A DNA stretch of 5,634 nt, from assembly GCA_900759435.1 (NCBI GenBank), contig CAAEVD010000023.1:1-5634 (forward strand), read 5' to 3'. The translations under genes and the position numbers were made by a program. Each line of letters opens with the position of its first letter. The first letter of the stretch is position 1. The DNA is from an uncultured Collinsella sp. (GTDB taxonomy: Bacteria > Actinomycetota > Coriobacteriia > Coriobacteriales > Coriobacteriaceae). Below, piece by piece: positions 1 through 5,634 of this stretch. The notes under the pieces are model-generated. The model ran no database searches. It was not told where the DNA came from and saw only the letters and a program-made list of their open reading frames with translations.

Positions 1-188
1 CCCTCCCCCGCCACCAAGCGCACAAAGCGGGCGATTTCCTCGGCGCTGAGCAGCTCGTCGTGCGCGCGGGGCGCCACGCCGTCGGCCGGCATGCAATAGA
101 TGCAGCGGAAATTGCACTTGTCGGTAACGGCAATGCGCAGGTAGTTGATATCGCGGCCAAAGCCGTCATGTTGCACGTGCCCGTCCAC
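1..188 (-). CDS. moaA: GTP 3',8-cyclase MoaA, N-terminal part (3' end outside window)
   Basis: Radical-SAM enzyme of the first step of molybdenum cofactor synthesis; it converts GTP to 3',8-cyclo-7,8-dihydro-GTP in the cytoplasm, and MoaC then makes cyclic pyranopterin monophosphate. The 62 visible residues include [19 protein letters not shown] followed by IYCMP. C25, C29 and C32 form the CxxxCxxC site that binds the SAM-cleaving 4Fe-4S cluster, and the GR-x-INYLR-I-VTD lead-in is typical of MoaA rather than of other radical-SAM families. I chose the GTG at 188 because a strong GAGGGGAGG Shine-Dalgarno lies about 5 nt upstream. An in-frame GTG at 206 is possible but has only a weak AAGG before it, and an in-frame TAA lies just beyond that. 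The C-terminal second cluster and GTP site are outside the window. The gene is divergent from the transporter. Identity is firm; the exact start is less so. Confidence 0.93.
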   Translation of the reverse strand, partial: MDGHVQHDGFGRDINYLRIAVTDKCNFRCIYCMPADGVAPRAHDELLSAEEIARFVRLVAGE

Positions 189-225
189 GCAGCCCTCCCC
201 TCGCACTGGCCTTTATTCTTCAGGG

Positions 226-234
226 AATATAGTA
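226..234 (-). promoter_or_regulatory. Weak candidate -10 region for moaA
   Basis: Read on the minus strand this stretch is TACTATATT, an AT-rich island in GC-rich DNA about 40 nt upstream of the moaA GTG. It contains TATATT (5 of 6 to the -10 consensus). A TCGACC lies 16 bp upstream of TACTAT and could be a poor -35. This is inference from position and composition only, and the transcription start is not determinable here. Confidence 0.3.
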
Positions 235-381
235 CCGCACGGGAAGAATGGGTCGACATGTGTACGACACGACGCAGGTGAACGGCATTTCCAAGCGCAA
301 ACACGATCTGGCTCGGCCGTCCATGTTCAATGAGGCATGCCTACGCGCGTGACTTTTTTCGCCCCACTGCCAACATAAACC

Positions 382-412
382 TTGACTCTATAATCGTTAT
401 AGGGTTTTCACT
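382..412 (+). promoter_or_regulatory. MerR-type promoter with 19-bp spacer upstream of the MATE gene
   Basis: A good -35 (TTGACT, 382-387) is followed by a 19-bp spacer and a poor -10 (TTCACT, 407-412). A dyad fills the spacer: ACTCTATAA, centre TCG, TTATAGGGT (385-405), with arms matching at 8 of 9 positions. Over-long 19-20 bp spacers with the operator between the -35 and -10 are the hallmark of MerR-family activators (CueR, SoxR, BmrR), which distort the DNA to realign the two elements. The 21-bp operator length also fits. Transcription would begin near 419, giving a leader of roughly 33 nt before the ATG at 453. No MerR gene is visible in the window, so the regulator would be encoded elsewhere. 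A TATAAT at 389-394 could be a conventional -10, but no -35 sits at the right distance from it. Confidence 0.6.
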
Positions 413-452
413 ACACTGGTAGCTAAACGAACCAAGCCAGAAAGCCCCGCCC

Positions 453-1799
453 ATGGAACACGACCTCACACGCGGCAATGTCCTCAAGACCATCGCGGTC
501 TTTGCCCTGCCCTATATGCTCTCGTACTTTTTGCAGATGCTCTACGGCATGGCCGACCTGTACATGATGGGGCAGTTTAGCGGCGCCGCCGGCATCACCG
601 CCGTGGGCAACGGCGCGCAGACGCTCTATATCATTACCGTGACGCTCGTGGGTCTGGCCATGGGAACGACGGTCATCGTCGGCCACGCCGTGGGCTCGCG
701 CCGGTTTGACCGTGCCGAGGCCGCCATCGGCAACACCATCACGCTCTTTATGGGCGTCTCGGTGGTACTGGCCGCCGTCCTGCTTGCACTGTGCCCGCAG
801 ATCGTGGCGCTCATTGGCACGCCGCCCGAGGCGGTCGAAGGCACCGCCGCCTACCTGCGTATCTGCTTTGTCGGCATTCCCTTTATCGCCGCGTACAATA
901 TCCTCTCGGCCATCTTTCGCGGGCTGGGCGATTCGCGCTCGCCTATGTACGTGATTGGCGTGGCGTGCATCATCAACATCGCGCTCGACTTTCTATTTAT
1001 CGGCCACATGGGGCTCGGCCCCGTGGGCGCGGCGCTCGGCACGGTAACCGCCCAGACGGCGAGTGTTGCCCTCGCACTCGTGTGGCTCAAGAGCCGGCGC
1101 ACGAACATCCACGTTAAGCGCAGCGACCTGCGTCCCCAGCCCGAGGTGCTCGGCAGCATCCTTAAGATCGGCGTGCCCGTGGCCGTACAGGACGGCTGTA
1201 TCCAGGTGGCGTTTATGTTTATCACCGTCATCGCCAACCATCGAGGGCTCGTCGACGCCGCCGCTGTGGGCCTGGTCGAAAAGATGATCAGCTTTTTGTT
1301 CATTGTGCCGAGCTCCATGGGCGCCACCGTCAGCGCGCTCACGGCGCAAAATGCCGGCGCGGGCAAGGGCGACCGCGCGCGTCAGGTGCTCAAAGACGCT
1401 ATGACCATCTCGGTGGTGTACGGCTGCCTGATCACGGTGCTGATGTGGCTGGTGGCACCGGCGTTTATCGGCTTTTTTGCCAAGGACGCCGTAGTGGTCG
1501 CGGCCGGCACTGGCTACATGCGCAGCTACATTTTCGACGCAATCTTTGCCGGCATCCACATTTGCTTTAGCGGCTTTTTCGCTGCATACGGCAAGAGCTA
1601 CATCGGCTTTGCGCACAACGTGCTGGCCGTGGCGCTCATTCGCGTGCCCGGCGCGTGGCTGCTGTCGAACGCCTATTCCGATACGTTGTTTCCCATGGGC
1701 ATCGCCTCGCCGTGCGGATCGATTTTGTCGGCAGTCATCTGTGTTGTCGCGTTTACCGTGCTCAACCGACGCGGGGCTTTTGACAAGTTGGCAGCGTAG
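453..1799 (+). CDS. MATE-family multidrug/Na+ (or H+) antiporter
   Basis: Inner-membrane efflux transporter of the multi-antimicrobial extrusion family (COG0534 type). It exports cationic drugs or metabolites in exchange for Na+ or H+; the substrate cannot be told from sequence. At 448 residues it has the family's usual length. The N-terminus MEHDLTRGNVLKTIAVFALP is the standard family opening, which supports the ATG at 453, although only a weak AGAAAG-like ribosome site precedes it. About twelve hydrophobic segments can be traced, near residues 12-35, 45-75, 90-114, 133-155, 163-184, 188-213, 236-260, 275-297, 318-343, 352-375, 385-405 and 415-438, in two six-helix lobes. D35 in the first helix sits where MATE proteins carry a coupling acidic residue. 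The second lobe has the family motif at 288-309 (SSMGATVSALTAQNAGAG and on). It stands alone on the plus strand, divergent from moaA and convergent with ligA, and probably has its own MerR-type control. Confidence 0.93.
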   Translation: MEHDLTRGNVLKTIAVFALPYMLSYFLQMLYGMADLYMMGQFSGAAGITAVGNGAQTLYIITVTLVGLAMGTTVIVGHAVGSRRFDRAEAAIGNTITLFMGVSVVLAAVLLALCPQIVALIGTPPEAVEGTAAYLRICFVGIPFIAAYNILSAIFRGLGDSRSPMYVIGVACIINIALDFLFIGHMGLGPVGAALGTVTAQTASVALALVWLKSRRTNIHVKRSDLRPQPEVLGSILKIGVPVAVQDGCIQVAFMFITVIANHRGLVDAAAVGLVEKMISFLFIVPSSMGATVSALTAQNAGAGKGDRARQVLKDAMTISVVYGCLITVLMWLVAPAFIGFFAKDAVVVAAGTGYMRSYIFDAIFAGIHICFSGFFAAYGKSYIGFAHNVLAVALIRVPGAWLLSNAYSDTLFPMGIASPCGSILSAVICVVAFTVLNRRGAFDKLAA

Positions 1800-1897
1800 C
1801 GGGGCAACGCGAGATCGCTCTCATTGACGGCATCATCAGCGACGACCCCGCGACCCACGTGACGCAGATTACGGTGCCGGTTGCCCCGTCCAAATAA
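1784..1897 (+). pseudogene. Coding-like remnant: possible 3' end of a lost gene
   Basis: The reading frame that opens just after a TGA at 1781 ends at the TAA at 1895-1897. From 1811 it reads E-I-ALIDGIISDDPATHVTQIT and then VPVAPSK. Codons are strongly of the local type (ATC, GAC, GGC, GTG, CCG), and the peptide has the alternating pattern of a real protein end. The TAA overlaps the base of the terminator at 1896-1936, as a true gene end often would. There is no credible start codon or ribosome site, and the frame overlaps the last codons of the transporter in another frame. The peptide loosely resembles the C-terminal strand of LacI-type sugar-binding regulators (LIDGI...P-x-HVT...VPV), but I do not recognise it securely. 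It may be the tail of a gene deleted when the present junction formed, or chance. Confidence 0.35.
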
Positions 1898-1936
1898 GAA
1901 CCGCCCGAAAGGCATCATGCTTTCCGGGCGGTTCTT
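1896..1936. terminator. Strong hairpin terminator between the convergent MATE gene and ligA
   Basis: The left arm AAGAACCGCCCGAAAG (1896-1911) pairs with CTTTCCGGGCGGTTCTT (1920-1936) across an 8-nt loop, with a single bulged G. The outer pairs give T-rich exits on both strands (TTCTTCAATTT forward, TTCTTATTT reverse), so it could end transcription from either side. It lies 19 nt beyond the ligA stop and 96 nt beyond the transporter stop. Confidence 0.85.
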
Positions 1937-1955
1937 CAATTTGGCTATCAACGCG

Positions 1956-4319
<2,364 letters not shown>

Positions 4320-4357
4320 TCCTAGAGCTGAATCAGGCACGAACACCCCTGTTTCAA

Positions 4358-4453
4358 CTAATTTGGGCTCCTCGAGACCATGTAAACGTCCCGCTCTCCC
4401 TCCCAAACACCCATTCGAGCCCCATCCCAATCATAAAATTGCTCAAAACGCAT
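4358..4453 (-). CDS. Possible 31-residue peptide inside the inverted-repeat element
   Basis: An ATG at 4453, with GAGG about 9 nt upstream, opens a 31-codon frame ending in TAG at 4358-4360. It begins MRFEQFYDWDGARMGV and ends SRSPN. The peptide is rich in aromatic and charged residues and lacks a signal or membrane segment. The frame lies wholly between the two inverted repeats, so it would travel with the element if that is mobile. I do not recognise it. A short frame like this can easily arise by chance, and it may equally be a degraded scrap of a parent transposon gene. Confidence 0.2.
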   Translation of the reverse strand: MRFEQFYDWDGARMGVWEGERDVYMVSRSPN

Positions 4454-4469
4454 GCTGAACCGCCTCGGG

Positions 4470-4496
4470 TTTATACGTATCTGAACTAACTGTCCA
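4470..4496 (-). repeat. Right 27-bp terminal inverted repeat
   Basis: This is the exact reverse complement of 4293-4319. Similarity just inside the repeats is loose, so the perfect match has sharp inner edges. Its outer edge is 74 bp from the base of the htrA terminator. Confidence 0.9.
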
Positions 4497-4566
4497 GACC
4501 ATTCAGAACCAAGCCTCTTGCCAGCCACAAGTGATCCGTTCTTCTCCGTCCCCAAGGGATCATCGC

Positions 4567-4606
4567 GAAAAGAGGGGCTGTCCCGCATTGGCGGGACAGC
4601 CCCTCT
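4567..4606 (-). terminator. Rho-independent terminator of htrA
   Basis: A perfect 16-bp stem, AGAGGGGCTGTCCCGC (4571-4586) and its complement (4591-4606), closes a 4-nt loop. On the minus strand it is followed by a short T run (TTTT, then CGCG). It begins 26 nt after the htrA stop codon and should separate htrA transcription from ligA. Confidence 0.9.
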
Positions 4607-4632
4607 GGCATCGGTATGTGTGATACGGCTCG

Positions 4633-5634
4633 TTAGAAACCCTGACCGTGGCCTTGACCCTGGCCCTGCTGGCCCAGCAGCTCCTCCAGGTACTGGCGCA
4701 GCTGCTCGTCGGTAATACCGCCGTTGCCGGTGTCGGTCGAACTGTCGTCCTGCTGCTGGTTCTGCAGCTCCTCATCGGAACCCAGCTCAACCGTGACCTT
4801 CTTCTCTTCCTTGCCGCGCATGAGCGTGATCTCGACCTTCTCGCCCACCTCGTGGCTGCGCAGCGCGATGATCAGGCCATCGGCGCTCGTGATCTCGTCG
4901 TCGCCCAACTTGGTGATGACGTCGCCCTCCTGAATGCCGGCCTTGGCGGCAGGACCGTCCTCAACGACGCTCGCCACATACGCGCCGCTATCGGTGCTCA
5001 GCTTGTTGGTGCGGGCGTTGAGCGCGTTGACGCTCGAAAGCGTAGCGCCCATGTACGGATGCACCGGCGTCTTGCCGCCGATGATCTGGTCGGCAATGTT
5101 CTTGGCGTAGTTAACGGGAATAGCAAAGCCCACGCCCGAGCTGGAGCCCGAGTAGCTCTCGATGAGCGAGTTGATGCCCACCAGCTCACCGTTGTCGTTG
5201 ACGAGCGCGCCGCCGGAGTTGCCCGGGTTGATGGCGGCATCGGTCTGAATCATGTTGGCATAGATGGTGTTACCGCTGGTAGAGCTCATGGCCGTGGAAC
5301 GATAGAGCGCCGACACGATACCCGTGGAGACAGACTGCTCGTTGCCGAACGGCGAGCCGATCGCCATAACCCACTCGCCAACGTTGAGCTTGGAGGAGTC
5401 GCCAATTTCGATCGGCGTAAGCTTAGAGGCGTCGGCGTCCTTGAGCTTGATGACGGCCAGGTCGCTCGAGGCGTCGTTGCCCACGAACTCGGCCTCGTAG
5501 GTGGTGCCGTCGTCCATGGTCACCACGTACTGGTCATAGCCATCGACCACGTGGTTGTTGGTGAGGATGTGGCCCTCGGTATCGAGCACCACACCCGAAC
5601 CGACGCTGCCCGAGCTATCCGACTCGTCGGCAGA
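4633..5634 (-). CDS. HtrA/DegP-type trypsin-like serine protease with PDZ domain (N-terminus outside window)
   Basis: Envelope-associated protease/chaperone that degrades misfolded exported proteins. The 333 visible residues start within the protease domain, just before GSGVVLDTEGHILTNNHVV. Counting from the window edge, the catalytic triad is H28 (TNNHVV), D58 (SSDLAVIKL) and S140 (NPGNSGGAL), all intact, with substrate-binding loop residues GVGFAIPV at 167-174. A single PDZ domain spans about 192-285 (AYVASVVEDGPAAKAGIQEGD and on). The frame runs open through the edge, so the internal GTG at 5592 is not the start; Gram-positive relatives have an N-terminal cytoplasmic segment and one membrane anchor, which would lie beyond the window. 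After the PDZ comes an unusual tail of about 48 residues: a Gln/Asp/Ser linker, an amphipathic ITDEQLRQYLEELLG segment, and a Gly/Gln repeat ending GHGQGF. It is followed closely by its own terminator. I leave the symbol open because htrA, degP and degQ names vary by lineage. Confidence 0.96.
   Translation of the reverse strand, partial: SADESDSSGSVGSGVVLDTEGHILTNNHVVDGYDQYVVTMDDGTTYEAEFVGNDASSDLAVIKLKDADASKLTPIEIGDSSKLNVGEWVMAIGSPFGNEQSVSTGIVSALYRSTAMSSTSGNTIYANMIQTDAAINPGNSGGALVNDNGELVGINSLIESYSGSSSGVGFAIPVNYAKNIADQIIGGKTPVHPYMGATLSSVNALNARTNKLSTDSGAYVASVVEDGPAAKAGIQEGDVITKLGDDEITSADGLIIALRSHEVGEKVEITLMRGKEEKKVTVELGSDEELQNQQQDDSSTDTGNGGITDEQLRQYLEELLGQQGQGQGHGQGF

Noticed and set aside
333..342. 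The 10-bp palindrome AGGCATGCCT in the moaA-MATE intergenic region.
   Set aside because: It is short, there is no second copy in the window, and it is not positioned against a recognisable promoter. Chance is likely.
389..394. A perfect TATAAT that could be a standard -10 for the transporter.
   Set aside because: No -35-like hexamer lies 16-18 bp upstream, and the site is one arm of the dyad between a good -35 and a downstream -10, so MerR-type geometry fits better.
993..1616. Long minus-strand frames opposite the transporter (207 codons here, 171 codons at 851-1366).
   Set aside because: They are composition-driven shadows of the clear MATE gene and lack plausible domains.

Overview
The window looks like chromosomal DNA of a high-GC Gram-positive anaerobe. 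The strongly GC-biased third codon positions and the protein styles suggest a coriobacterium, possibly Collinsella; this is inferred without a database search. It carries four protein genes: the 5' end of moaA (minus strand, runs off the left edge), a complete MATE-family efflux transporter (plus strand), a complete NAD+-dependent DNA ligase ligA (minus strand), and most of an HtrA/DegP-type serine protease (minus strand, N-terminus beyond the right edge).

Layout. 1-188 encodes the radical-SAM Cys motif and N-terminus of MoaA. 189-452 is a divergent intergenic region. It holds a weak candidate moaA promoter and a striking MerR-type promoter for the transporter, with a -35 element, a 19-bp spacer and a 21-bp dyad filling the spacer. 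453-1799 is the transporter. Between it and the convergent ligA lie a short coding-like remnant (about 1784-1897) and a strong hairpin terminator (1896-1936) that could serve both directions. ligA occupies 1956-4184. 4185-4632 has no convincing gene, but it contains a nested hairpin in the ligA upstream region, a 204-bp element bounded by perfect 27-bp inverted repeats (4293-4319 and 4470-4496), and the htrA terminator (4571-4606). htrA runs from 4633 to the edge.

The genes do not form one pathway. They are housekeeping functions (molybdopterin synthesis, replication and repair ligation, envelope protein quality control) plus an efflux pump that seems to be separately inducible. The observations most worth following are the inverted-repeat element, the MerR-type promoter, and two lineage-type additions in LigA: an N-terminal tail carrying a sliding-clamp-binding-like QSSLF motif, and a basic insertion of about 20 residues in the helix-hairpin-helix region. 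I saw no convincing evidence of a wholly new multi-gene system.
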